Both the position numbers and the translations under genes were made by a program. The notes beneath the pieces are model-generated. The model was not told the DNA's origin and did no database searches. It saw nothing but the letters and a program-made list of their open reading frames with translations. 64,000 nt of DNA from an uncultured Roseateles sp. (GTDB taxonomy: Bacteria; Pseudomonadota; Gammaproteobacteria; Burkholderiales; Burkholderiaceae_C), in assembly GCF_945956965.1 (NCBI RefSeq), contig NZ_CAMFJS010000009.1, forward strand, positions 1 to 64,000. The letters are read 5' to 3'. Shown here piece after piece: positions 26,158 through 34,146 of this stretch. Within the stretch, counting starts at the first letter, position 1, and each line of letters opens with the position of its first letter.

Positions 26158-26835
26158 TCAGGCCGCGGCGTGGGCCGCAAACTGGCGCAGCGCCGCCACA
26201 TTCAGCAGCTCGATGCGTTCCCGCCCCAGGCTGATCCAGCCTTCGCGCTCAAAGCGCTTGAGCAGGCGGGTGATGATCTCGCGCACCGTGCCCAACTCAT
26301 CGGCCAGGGCTTGATGGGTGATCTGCAAGACCGCGCCATGGCCCAGCAAGGTGCTGGCCAAACGCTGATCCAGGCGCTGAAAGGCGACGGCCTCGGTCAG
26401 CGCCATCAGCTCGGTCAGGCGGTCGGCGAAGAGGCCGAACACATAGTTGCGAAAGCCGGCGTCGGCGGCCCAGGCGGCAAAGCCGGCCGGGCTCAGCAGC
26501 ACCAGCTCACAAGCCTCGGTGCACTGACCCTGCGCGGCCAAATGGTGATGGCCGAACAAGCTGGCCGTGGAGGCCACGCACAAATCGCCGGGCAAGACCC
26601 GGTACAACTCCAGCGAACGCCCCGTGGCCGCCACCCGGGCCACGCGGATCTCGCCGCTGAGCAGCATGGGGAATCCTTGGCAGGCCATGCCTTCATTGAA
26701 GACCTGCGTGCCGGGTGCGGGCTGCACCCACTGCGCATCCTGGCGGAAGACCGTCTCGCGCATGGTCGCGGGCAGGGCCGCCACGGCCGGGTAAGCCGCC
26801 AAGAGCCGCGCTTCTTGAAGTGGGGTCAGAGTCAA
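26158..26835 (-). CDS. Crp/Fnr family transcriptional regulator
   Basis: The 225-aa protein has a cyclic-nucleotide-binding-like beta barrel (about residues 35-125, with LLSGEIRV and LPGDLCVAS) and a C-terminal winged helix (HQALADELGTVREIITRLLKRFEREG). No N-terminal Fnr-type cysteine cluster is present. The start is a TTG within a repeat-like stretch (26822-26838), with GAGAGAAG upstream; the next ATG would cut 24 residues. It likely controls the DUF2892 gene downstream. Confidence 0.85.
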   Translation of the reverse strand: MTLTPLQEARLLAAYPAVAALPATMRETVFRQDAQWVQPAPGTQVFNEGMACQGFPMLLSGEIRVARVAATGRSLELYRVLPGDLCVASTASLFGHHHLAAQGQCTEACELVLLSPAGFAAWAADAGFRNYVFGLFADRLTELMALTEAVAFQRLDQRLASTLLGHGAVLQITHQALADELGTVREIITRLLKRFEREGWISLGRERIELLNVAALRQFAAHAAA

Positions 26836-26838
26836 TTT
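26822..26838. repeat. GGGGTCAGAGTCAATTT dispersed-repeat-like sequence
   Basis: The string resembles a short motif that I recall recurring in betaproteobacterial intergenic regions. It covers the TTG start of the Crp-type gene. A shorter relative (GGGGTCAATTTTCCC) is at 55522-55536. The link to other repeats in this window is not certain. Confidence 0.3.
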
Positions 26839-26957
26839 CTTCTCTCGTTAAAGCCGCCGCGATGGCCATGGGCCCGCGCGCATGGCTCAGTCATGCCCAT
26901 GCAAACTGGCTGCGCTATTGTGTGCGCTGGTTTGAACCTCACGCGACGGAGTGGCCC

Positions 26958-27824
26958 ATGTTCTTGCAGCAATTGACGCCCGAGTGGCGCGCCTGGCTGG
27001 GCGACAACGTGGCGCGCGGCTGCAGCGCCGAGTCCCTGCAGGACTTGTTGGTCAAGGGCGGCTATGCCGTGGCCCTGGCAGCGGGGGCGGTGGCCGAGGC
27101 GCGTGAGGCGCATCTGAGCCGCGAGCTGCTGCGGGGTCAGGCCTTGCCTGCCGGGCAGTCGCTGCAGCGGCCCACCATCGATGTGCAGTCCGCCAATCAG
27201 CTGCAGTGCAGCGACGGCCAGCAGGTGCGCATCGCCGCCGTGCTCGATCACCCGCAGCTGGTTTTGTTTGAAGACATGCTCAGCGATGAGGAATGCGCTC
27301 AGCTGATCGCCCTGGCCGATCAGCGCATGAGCCGTTCCACCGTGGTGGATGAGCAGCTGGGTGAATCCCGCCCGCATGAGGCGCGCACCAGCGCCGGCGG
27401 CTGGTTCCAGCGCGGCGAGTTCGCCTTGCTGGCGCGCATCGAAGCCCGCCTGGCCGAGCTGCTGCACTGGCCGGTGGACCATGGCGAGGGCCTGCAAGTG
27501 TTGCGTTACGGCGTTGGTGGCGAATACCGCGCCCACTTCGACTACTTCAACCCCGCGCTGCCGGGTAGCCAGCGCCATCTGCAAGCCGGCGGCCAGCGCG
27601 TGGGCACCTGCATTCTTTACCTCGACGAAGTGGCCGCCGGCGGCGGCACCCGTTTTCCCACCCTGGGCTTTGAGGTGCGACCCAAGCGCGGCGCGGCGCT
27701 TTACTTTGCCAGCGTGGATGCGGCAGGCCAGGAAGACCCGGCCACTTTGCACGCCGGCGTGCCGGTGATGGCCGGGGTGAAGTACATCGCCACCAAGTGG
27801 CTGCGCCAGCGTGCGTACCAGTGA
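26958..27824 (+). CDS. 2OG-Fe(II) oxygenase, prolyl 4-hydroxylase-like
   Basis: I start at ATG 26958, preceded by GGAG at 6-7 nt; the open frame extends upstream over the divergent Crp gene and is not used. The 288-aa product has the P4H-type core: YRAHFDYF (iron ligands His and Asp), CILYLDEVAAGGGTRFP, a distal His in LHAGVPV and the 2-oxoglutarate-binding lysine in VKYIATKW. It hydroxylates a prolyl residue or a small molecule; the substrate is unknown. The N-terminal 110 residues are a separate helical region. Confidence 0.85.
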   Translation: MFLQQLTPEWRAWLGDNVARGCSAESLQDLLVKGGYAVALAAGAVAEAREAHLSRELLRGQALPAGQSLQRPTIDVQSANQLQCSDGQQVRIAAVLDHPQLVLFEDMLSDEECAQLIALADQRMSRSTVVDEQLGESRPHEARTSAGGWFQRGEFALLARIEARLAELLHWPVDHGEGLQVLRYGVGGEYRAHFDYFNPALPGSQRHLQAGGQRVGTCILYLDEVAAGGGTRFPTLGFEVRPKRGAALYFASVDAAGQEDPATLHAGVPVMAGVKYIATKWLRQRAYQ

Positions 27825-27881
27825 GCGAGCACGGGCTTGCCCAATCAATCAGTGAACCAAGGGTGGCAGCCCGCGGATTTC

Positions 27882-27896
27882 GGCAAGACCTGACCC
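27882..27896 (+). repeat. GGCAAGACCTGACCC dispersed repeat copy 1
   Basis: This 15-mer recurs at 35999-36014 and 63065-63080 (plus strand) and 41899-41914 (minus strand). It lies in the gap before ureD. Confidence 0.55.
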
Positions 27897-27999
27897 TTTC
27901 GAGTCGGCGCGAGCCTAGGCTTGGGCACAATCCACGCATGACTTCAAACTGCCTCGCCACCGCGCAACGCTTCACCTTCGACCCAGTGCCGGCCCTGCC

Positions 28000-28839
28000 A
28001 TGAGTTGGCGCGCTGAACTGAACCTGGACCTGAGCCTGGAGCAAGGCCGCAGCGTGGCGCGCTACCGCCACGACGGGCCCTTGCGCATCTTGCAAACCCT
28101 CTACCCCGAGGGCGATGCCATCTGCCACAACGTGCTGGTCCATCCGCCCGGTGGCCTGGTGGGGGGCGACACCTTGAGTGTGCAGATGACGGTGGGCGAG
28201 GGCGCGCATGGCCTGGTCACCACCCCCGGCGCCACGCGCTTTTACCGCAGCGAAGCCGGTGCCCGGGCGACTCAGCAGGTGAAGGCCAGCCTGGCGCCCG
28301 GTGCGCGCCTGGAGTGGCTGCCGCTGGAGGCGATTGCCTACCCCGGCTGCGCGGCCTTGAACGAAGCGCGCTTTAGCCTGGCGCCCGGCGCCGAGCTGCT
28401 GACTTGGGACATCACCGCCCTGGGCCTGCCCGCCGCCGGCGCGCCCTTCGGTCATGGCGAGTTCACCCAACATCTGGAAGTGGAGGGCGTGTGGCTGGAG
28501 CGCGGCCTGATCCGCGCCGACGATGCGCTGCTGATGAACAGCCCCCTGGGCCTGGCCGGCCAGCGCTGCCTGGCCACGCTGGTGTTTGCCGCCGGCGAGG
28601 CCATCGCCAAAGAACGCCAGCAGCGCGCACTGGACGCCGTGCGTGCCCTCATTGAGGCCCAGCCGCCCGAGCTACGCGAGCGCAGCGGCGTGACGGCAGC
28701 GCACCCGCAAGTCTTGGTTTTGCGCACCCTCAGCGCCGTGACCGAACCCAGCTTGCTTTTGCTGCGCCAATGCTGGGCGGCGTGGCGGCATGAGTTGTGG
28801 GGCTTGAGCGCGGTGCCGCCACGGCTGTGGGCGATGTAA
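28000..28839 (+). CDS. ureD: Urease accessory protein UreD
   Basis: The 279-aa protein is full length for UreD/UreH: LYPEGDAICHNVLVHPPGGLVGGD is the family hallmark, followed by TTPGATRFYRS and a beta-rich body. UreD scaffolds the UreF-UreG complex on the apo-urease to deliver nickel and CO2. Unlike most urease clusters, it is separated here by 16.5 kb from ureA, with the urt genes in between on the opposite strand. A 21-codon open frame (27938-28003) overlaps its start as ATGA and might couple translation. Confidence 0.92.
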   Translation: MSWRAELNLDLSLEQGRSVARYRHDGPLRILQTLYPEGDAICHNVLVHPPGGLVGGDTLSVQMTVGEGAHGLVTTPGATRFYRSEAGARATQQVKASLAPGARLEWLPLEAIAYPGCAALNEARFSLAPGAELLTWDITALGLPAAGAPFGHGEFTQHLEVEGVWLERGLIRADDALLMNSPLGLAGQRCLATLVFAAGEAIAKERQQRALDAVRALIEAQPPELRERSGVTAAHPQVLVLRTLSAVTEPSLLLLRQCWAAWRHELWGLSAVPPRLWAM

Positions 28840-28870
28840 GGCCACGCCAATCTTCAAACGCCAGACGAAA

Positions 28871-28906
28871 AAAAGCCCGCGCTGGCCAAGGCTTGCGCGG
28901 GCTTTT
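28871..28906. terminator. Bidirectional terminator between ureD and the PEP-CTERM gene
   Basis: AAAAGCCCGCGC (28871-28882) and GCGCGGGCTTTT (28895-28906) form a perfect 12-nt inverted repeat with A/T runs on both sides. The genes on either side converge on it, so it can end both transcripts. Confidence 0.93.
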
Positions 28907-28955
28907 GCTTTGCCTGACGTCCAGGCCCGGGTGGGCTTGGCGAGGCGAGACAGCT

Positions 28956-29489
28956 TTAGATGTCCGACTTGCGGCGGCGAGCCACCAGAGCGACGGCACC
29001 GATGCCGGCCAAGAGCAGCGCGTAGGTGCTTGGCTCGGGGACGGTGGGGATGGCCGGGCCGCTCAGCGGGGCGCTGGAGACATTGATATTGCCGCCGAAG
29101 GAGCCGCCCAGGCTGGTGCCCAAAATGGTCAGCGTGAACTGGCCGGGCTTCACATTCAGGGCGCTGAATTCGAAGTTGTCGAAGCCGGAAGAGCGCTTGC
29201 TGGCGTCGTCGTTGCGAACGGCGGTGAACAGTTGATCACCCAGGGTGACGCTGCTGATGTCGAAGCCGGTCTTCTTGGCGAAGCTCGAGTACACGTTGAT
29301 GTACAGCTCGTTGACATTGCCCAGGGCGGACAGGTCGAGGCTGAACTCGTTCTTGCCGGTGCTGTTACCAAGGAAGGAGGCTGCGCCGACACCGTCTTCC
29401 CACTTCAGGGTGATGGGCGAGGCAGCGGCCGAAGCGGCCGAGGCCAGCAAGCTGCTGGCGGCAAATACGGTAGCGATAACTAATTTCAT
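28956..29489 (-). CDS. PEP-CTERM sorting-domain surface protein
   Basis: The 177-aa protein has a signal peptide (cut near ASA), a beta-rich middle and the C-terminal sorting signal VPEPSTYALLLAGIGAVALVARRRKS (motif Pro-Glu-Pro, hydrophobic helix, Arg cluster). Such proteins are processed by an exosortase (EpsH/XrtA) and often belong to extracellular matrix systems; no exosortase gene is in this window. It is transcribed towards ureD, ending at the shared terminator. Confidence 0.9.
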   Translation of the reverse strand: MKLVIATVFAASSLLASAASAAASPITLKWEDGVGAASFLGNSTGKNEFSLDLSALGNVNELYINVYSSFAKKTGFDISSVTLGDQLFTAVRNDDASKRSSGFDNFEFSALNVKPGQFTLTILGTSLGGSFGGNINVSSAPLSGPAIPTVPEPSTYALLLAGIGAVALVARRRKSDI

Positions 29490-29687
29490 TAACTAAACTT
29501 CTCAGAGAGCACTTCATGACGGGTGAACGCACAAGGCGCGCGTCCACCCCGGAGGGAGGAGGGGAGGACTCTGAAGGGCGCTGCCAGCAGCGTCAAGGAC
29601 TCAAACGTGGGAACCCCCCGCAGCTCAGGGGGGAAAGTGTTGGCATAAAGCCGACGCGCTGCCCGCGAATCCGGGACGGCACCCGAC

Positions 29688-30392
29688 TCAGATCGACACC
29701 AGCTGCCGAATGCCCAGCGGCCCCATGTCCGCGCCCTGGCCTTGGGTAATCACCGCGCCGCGTTCCAGCACCAGAAAGTCGTCGGCCAACTCCTCGGCAA
29801 AGTCGTAGTACTGCTCGCACAGCAGCACGGCCATGCGCTGGCCGTTGAGGCCTTCATCGGCGAGTTGGCGAATCACCCGGCCGATGTCTTTGATGATGCT
29901 GGGCTGTATGCCCTCGGTGGGTTCGTCCAGGATCAGCAGCTTAGGCCCCGCCGCCAGCGCGCGCGCAATGGCCAGTTGCTGCTGCTGGCCGCCCGACAAA
30001 TCGCCGCCGCGCCGCTGCAGCATCTGCTTCAGCACCGGGAATAGCTCGAACAAGGCCGGCGGGATGGGCGTGCTGGCGGGCTTGGGCGCCAGGCCCATCA
30101 AGAGGTTTTCTTCCACCGTCAGGCGGCCGAAGATTTCGCGGCCCTGCGGCACATAGCCGATGCCCATGCTGGCGCGGGTGAAGGGTGTGGCGCGGGTGAT
30201 GGTCTGGCCGTCGAAGCGGACCTCGCCGCTTTTGATGGGCACCAGCCCCATCAAGGACTTCAGCAAGGTGGTTTTGCCCACGCCGTTGCGGCCCAGCAAG
30301 ACGGTGACACGTCCGGCCTGGGCGCTGACCGACACATCGCGCAAGATGTGGGAGCCGCTGTAGAACTGTTGAATATTCTTGGCTTCAAGCAT
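29688..30392 (-). CDS. urtE: Urea ABC transporter ATPase UrtE
   Basis: The 234-aa ATPase has Walker A GRNGVGKT (about 33-40), signature LSGGQQQQLAIARAL, and Walker B LLILDEPTEGIQPSI, with the LivF-like GYVPQGREIFGRLTVEENL. It is the last gene of urtABCDE. The gap to urtD is 60 nt. The 198 nt between it and the PEP-CTERM gene contain a CCCCCC/GGGGGG hairpin (29614-29633) without a T-run. Confidence 0.92.
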   Translation of the reverse strand: MLEAKNIQQFYSGSHILRDVSVSAQAGRVTVLLGRNGVGKTTLLKSLMGLVPIKSGEVRFDGQTITRATPFTRASMGIGYVPQGREIFGRLTVEENLLMGLAPKPASTPIPPALFELFPVLKQMLQRRGGDLSGGQQQQLAIARALAAGPKLLILDEPTEGIQPSIIKDIGRVIRQLADEGLNGQRMAVLLCEQYYDFAEELADDFLVLERGAVITQGQGADMGPLGIRQLVSI

Positions 30393-30452
30393 TGTTGTCG
30401 TCTCCCTTGGCGATCTGTATGCGAGCCGTTTTTGGCCCGCTGTTTTGCTTCG

Positions 30453-31322
30453 CTAGCGACCCAGATAGACCTCGATCACCCGTTCATCCGCCTGCACCTG
30501 GGCCAGCGTGCCCTCGGCCAGCACGCTGCCCTCGCACAGCACGCTCACCTTCTCGGCGATGCGGCCCACAAAGCTCATATCGTGTTCCACCACGATCAGG
30601 GTGTGTTGGCCTTTGAGGGTGAGGAATAGTTCGGCCGTGCGCTCGGTTTCCTGGTCGGTCATGCCGGCCACGGGCTCGTCCAGCAGCAAGAGCTTGGGGT
30701 CCTGGCTCAGCAGCATGCCGATCTCCAGCCATTGCTTTTGGCCGTGGCTCAAGAGGCCGGCGGGGCGGTGGCGTTCATCCCCGAGCTGAATCAGCGTCAG
30801 CAACTCGTCCAGGCGGTCGCGCTGCTGGCCGCTCAGCCGGTGCCACAGCGCGGCGGCCACACCGCGCGGGCCTTTGAGCGCCAGCTCCAGGTTTTCGAAC
30901 ACGCTCAGCGCCTCGAAGACAGTGGGCTTTTGAAACTTGCGGCACAAGCCCATGGCAGCAATCTCGGCCTCGTTGTGGCGCAAGAGGTCGATGGTGCTGC
31001 CGAAGAAGACCTGGCCCGAGTCAGGCCGGGTCTTGCCGGTGACGATGTCCATCATGGTGGTCTTGCCCGCGCCATTGGGGCCGATGATGCAGCGCAGCTC
31101 ACCCGGCGCAATGTCCAGCGAGAGTTTGTTGATGGCGCGAAAGCCATCGAAGGACACGCACACTTCTTCCAAGTAGAGGATGCGGCCGTGGGCCAGATCC
31201 AGTGAACCGGGCTCATGCACGCGCGAGTAGCCGGCGCTGCGGTCGCCGGAGGTCTGCTCGGCGGCGGCGGGCTTGGTTTTTTGCAGGCGCTGCTCGCCTT
31301 GCTCCAAGAGTTCGGGGGTCAT
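30453..31322 (-). CDS. urtD: Urea ABC transporter ATPase UrtD
   Basis: I start at 31322, which overlaps the urtC stop as ATGA; the frame stays open further upstream but only within urtC. The 289-aa product has a 50-residue leader, then Walker A GPNGAGKT, a LivG-like FQKPTVFEALSVFENLELAL, signature LSHGQKQWLEIGM and Walker B LLLLDEPVAGM. The LSHGQ variant is typical of UrtD. Confidence 0.92.
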   Translation of the reverse strand: MTPELLEQGEQRLQKTKPAAAEQTSGDRSAGYSRVHEPGSLDLAHGRILYLEEVCVSFDGFRAINKLSLDIAPGELRCIIGPNGAGKTTMMDIVTGKTRPDSGQVFFGSTIDLLRHNEAEIAAMGLCRKFQKPTVFEALSVFENLELALKGPRGVAAALWHRLSGQQRDRLDELLTLIQLGDERHRPAGLLSHGQKQWLEIGMLLSQDPKLLLLDEPVAGMTDQETERTAELFLTLKGQHTLIVVEHDMSFVGRIAEKVSVLCEGSVLAEGTLAQVQADERVIEVYLGR

Positions 31323-32431
31323 GCCTTGCCTTTGCGCATTGCCAGCTTGTTGAACAGGCCCGCCAGGCCATCCGGCAGGAACAGGGTCACGGCGATGAAG
31401 AGCGCGCCCAGGAAGTAAAGCCAGATCTCCGGCGCGCTGACGGTCAGCCAGCTCTTGGCGCCGCCCACCGCAAAGGCGCCGGCAATCGGCCCCAGCAGCG
31501 TGCCGCGCCCGCCCACTGCGGCCCACACCGCGATCTCGATCGAGTTGGCCGCACTCATTTCGCTGGGGTTGATGATGCCCACTTGCGGCACATACAGCGC
31601 ACCGGCCACACCGCACATCACGGCCGACAGGGTCCAGATCGCCAGCTTGTAGGGCAGGGGTGAGTAGCCGCAGAACATCAGCCGCGACTCGGCATCGCGC
31701 ACTGCCTGCAGCACGCGGCCGAACTTGCTGCGGGTGATCCACAAGGCCAGCACATAGCAGCCCAGCAAGGCCAGGCCGCTGAGCACGAACAGCGTCATGC
31801 GCATGCCTGGGGTGGCGATGGGCAGGCCCAGAATGCGCTTGAAATCGGTGAAGCCGTTATTGCCGCCCAAGCCAGTTTCATTGCGGAAGAACAGTAGCAT
31901 GGCGGCATAGGTCAGCGCCTGCGTGATGATGGAGAAGTACACACCCTTGATGCGCGAGCGAAAAGCGAAGTAGCCAAATAACCAGGCGATGCAGCCCGGC
32001 ACCAGCACGATCAGCGCCAGGGTGGCGGCGAAGCTATCGCTCAAGCGCCAGAACCAGGGCAGGGTCTTCCAGTCCAGAAACACCATGAAGTCCGGCAGGG
32101 CGCTTTGGTACTGCCCGTCGGCGCCGATTTGGCGCATCAGATACATGCCCATCACATAACCGCCCAGCGCGAAGAAGAGGCCGTGGCCCAGCGACAAAAT
32201 GCCGGCAAAGCCCCAGATCAAGTCCATCGCCAGGGCGCAGATGGCGTAGCACATCAGCTTGCCGAGCAAGGCCACGGCGTAGTCGCTGAGGTGGAAGGCG
32301 CTGCTGCTGGGCAGCAGCAGGTTCAGGGCCGGAGCCAGGACGCAGACCGCCAGCAAGGCCGCCAGCAGCGCGGCCCAGCCGCGCCAGCTCAAGAGCGAGC
32401 GAGAGGGTGTTGTTGTGGGCATGGTGATCAT
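31319..32431 (-). CDS. urtC: Urea ABC transporter permease UrtC
   Basis: I choose ATG 32431 (ATGA overlap with the urtB stop), giving 370 aa; ATG 32422 is an alternative. Around nine hydrophobic helices and the LivM-like segments DLIWGFAGILSLGHGLFFALGGY and the coupling loop SKFGRVLQAVRDAESRLMFCGYSP are visible. It pairs with UrtB in the inner membrane. Confidence 0.92.
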   Translation of the reverse strand: MITMPTTTPSRSLLSWRGWAALLAALLAVCVLAPALNLLLPSSSAFHLSDYAVALLGKLMCYAICALAMDLIWGFAGILSLGHGLFFALGGYVMGMYLMRQIGADGQYQSALPDFMVFLDWKTLPWFWRLSDSFAATLALIVLVPGCIAWLFGYFAFRSRIKGVYFSIITQALTYAAMLLFFRNETGLGGNNGFTDFKRILGLPIATPGMRMTLFVLSGLALLGCYVLALWITRSKFGRVLQAVRDAESRLMFCGYSPLPYKLAIWTLSAVMCGVAGALYVPQVGIINPSEMSAANSIEIAVWAAVGGRGTLLGPIAGAFAVGGAKSWLTVSAPEIWLYFLGALFIAVTLFLPDGLAGLFNKLAMRKGKA

Positions 32432-34011
32432 GATTCCGCCGAGCGACCCTTCATCGCGAAGATGCCTTGCGGGCGCTTTTGGATGAAGACGATGATGAAG
32501 AGCAGCACCGCAATCTTGGCCAGCACCGCGCCCATCTGCCCTTCCAGTAGTTTGTTCACCAAGCCCAGGCCTAGCGCAGCGTAGACCGTGCCGGCCAATT
32601 GGCCCACGCCGCCCAGTACCACCACCAGGAAGGCGTCGACGATATAGCTCTGCCCCAGGTCCGGGCCGACATTGCCGACCTGGCTGAGCGCGCAGCCGGC
32701 CAGCCCGGCGATGCCCGAGCCCAGCGCAAAAGCATAACGATCCACCCGCGCGGTATTGACCCCGGTGCAAGCGGCCATGCGGCGGTTCTGCGTCACGCCG
32801 CGCACGAATAGCCCTAAGCGGGTGCGCTGGATCAGCAGGCTCACCCCCAGAAGCACCAGGCCGGCAAAGAGGATGATGAATAAGCGGTTCCAGGGCAGGC
32901 TCAGATTGGGCAGCAGCTGCAGGCCGCCACTCATCCAGGCTGGGTTCTCAACGCCGACGTTCTGTGCGCCGAACAGCGAGCGCACCGTTTGCATCAAAAC
33001 CAGGCTGATGCCCCAGGTGGCCAGCAGCGTTTCCAGCGGGCGGCCATAAAGCCAGCGCAGCACCAGGCCTTCCATCAAGGCGCCTACCGCTGCCGAGGCC
33101 GCGAAGGCCAGGGGCAGGGCGGCCAGCAGGTAATAGTCAAAAAGGCTGGGCGGCAGATAGTGGCGAAAGCCCAGCTGCACCAGATAGGTGGCGTAGGCGC
33201 CAATCATCATCAGCTCGCCGTGAGCCATATTGATCACGCCCATCAGCCCATAGCAAATCGCCAGGCCCAGGGCCACCAGCAGCAAGATGCTGCCCAGGCT
33301 CAGGCCGGTGAAGAGCTGGCCCAGGCGCTCGCCCCAGGCCAGGCCCTCGCGCACCTGGCGCAGCGCGGCCTCCAGGGCTGGTTTCACCGAGGGATCGGTC
33401 TCGATGCTGATGCGTTCGTTGAGCAGCAGCTCGGTCGCCGGCGTTTTGGCCAGCGCCAAATCATGAGCGGCTTGGATGCGTTTGGCCGGCAGCTCGCTGC
33501 CCAGCAAGGCGGCGGCGCGGGCCAGTTGTAGGGCGGTTTGGATGGCCGGCACATCTTCTTTGGCCAAGGCCTTGTCCAGCAGGGCCAGGCGGGCTTCGCT
33601 GGGCTGCTTGCCCAGTGCCTGGGCGGCGGCCAGGCGAGATTTGGGGTCGGCGTCGAACAGGCTGAGCGCGGCCAAGGCGGTTTCCAGCTCGCCGCGCAGG
33701 CGGTTGTTGAGCATCACCTCTTCGGCGTCGGCTGGCAGGGTCAGGTCTTGCCCGCTGACGGCATTGCGAGCGTGGCTGCCGTCGGCCTGCACCAGCAAGA
33801 CCTGGCCCCCGGCCAGGCGCACGCTGTCATTGGCCAGGGCTTGCAGCAGGGCGATGCTGGCGGCATCTGGCGCCAGGATGGTCTGGTTCAGCGCGGCGAT
33901 GCGCTCATCGGGCTCGCCCTGCACCAGGGCCAGGGCCTCGCTTTGCGTGAGGGCGTGGCTGGCGTTGGTGGCCAAGAGCAGAAGCAGCAGGGCGCAGAGA
34001 TGTCGGAGCAT
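32428..34011 (-). CDS. urtB: Urea ABC transporter permease UrtB
   Basis: I start at 34011 (MLRHLCALLLLLLATNASHA), which places a signal sequence first; the open frame extends to 34092 with improbable residues. The 527-aa product has the UrtB-typical periplasmic N-terminal extension (about 20-230) before the LivH-like permease part (FTGLSLGSILLLVALGLAICYGLMGVINMAHGELMMIGAY). It is separated from urtA by 135 nt holding two hairpins. Confidence 0.9.
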   Translation of the reverse strand: MLRHLCALLLLLLATNASHALTQSEALALVQGEPDERIAALNQTILAPDAASIALLQALANDSVRLAGGQVLLVQADGSHARNAVSGQDLTLPADAEEVMLNNRLRGELETALAALSLFDADPKSRLAAAQALGKQPSEARLALLDKALAKEDVPAIQTALQLARAAALLGSELPAKRIQAAHDLALAKTPATELLLNERISIETDPSVKPALEAALRQVREGLAWGERLGQLFTGLSLGSILLLVALGLAICYGLMGVINMAHGELMMIGAYATYLVQLGFRHYLPPSLFDYYLLAALPLAFAASAAVGALMEGLVLRWLYGRPLETLLATWGISLVLMQTVRSLFGAQNVGVENPAWMSGGLQLLPNLSLPWNRLFIILFAGLVLLGVSLLIQRTRLGLFVRGVTQNRRMAACTGVNTARVDRYAFALGSGIAGLAGCALSQVGNVGPDLGQSYIVDAFLVVVLGGVGQLAGTVYAALGLGLVNKLLEGQMGAVLAKIAVLLFIIVFIQKRPQGIFAMKGRSAES

Positions 34012-34054
34012 GGGCGCGTGGAGCCAGGTTGTCGAAAGGGGCACAGAGGCAGGG

Positions 34055-34134
34055 GCCGTGGCTTTGCGTTCGCGGTGCAAACCTTCAGCCACGGCTGCAA
34101 GCAGGCAGGCAAACCAGCGTGTGCGCTTGCCTGC
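34055..34134 (-). promoter_or_regulatory. Two intercistronic stem-loops between urtA and urtB
   Basis: On the urt transcript a GCAGGCAA/TTGCCTGC stem (34105-34112 with 34127-34134) is followed by a 9-bp GCCGTGGCT/AGCCACGGC stem (34055-34063 with 34087-34095). No T-run follows. Such structures after the gene for a binding protein commonly stabilise its message and reduce read-through to the permease genes. Confidence 0.65.
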
Positions 34135-34146
34135 TCGATCACTGAC

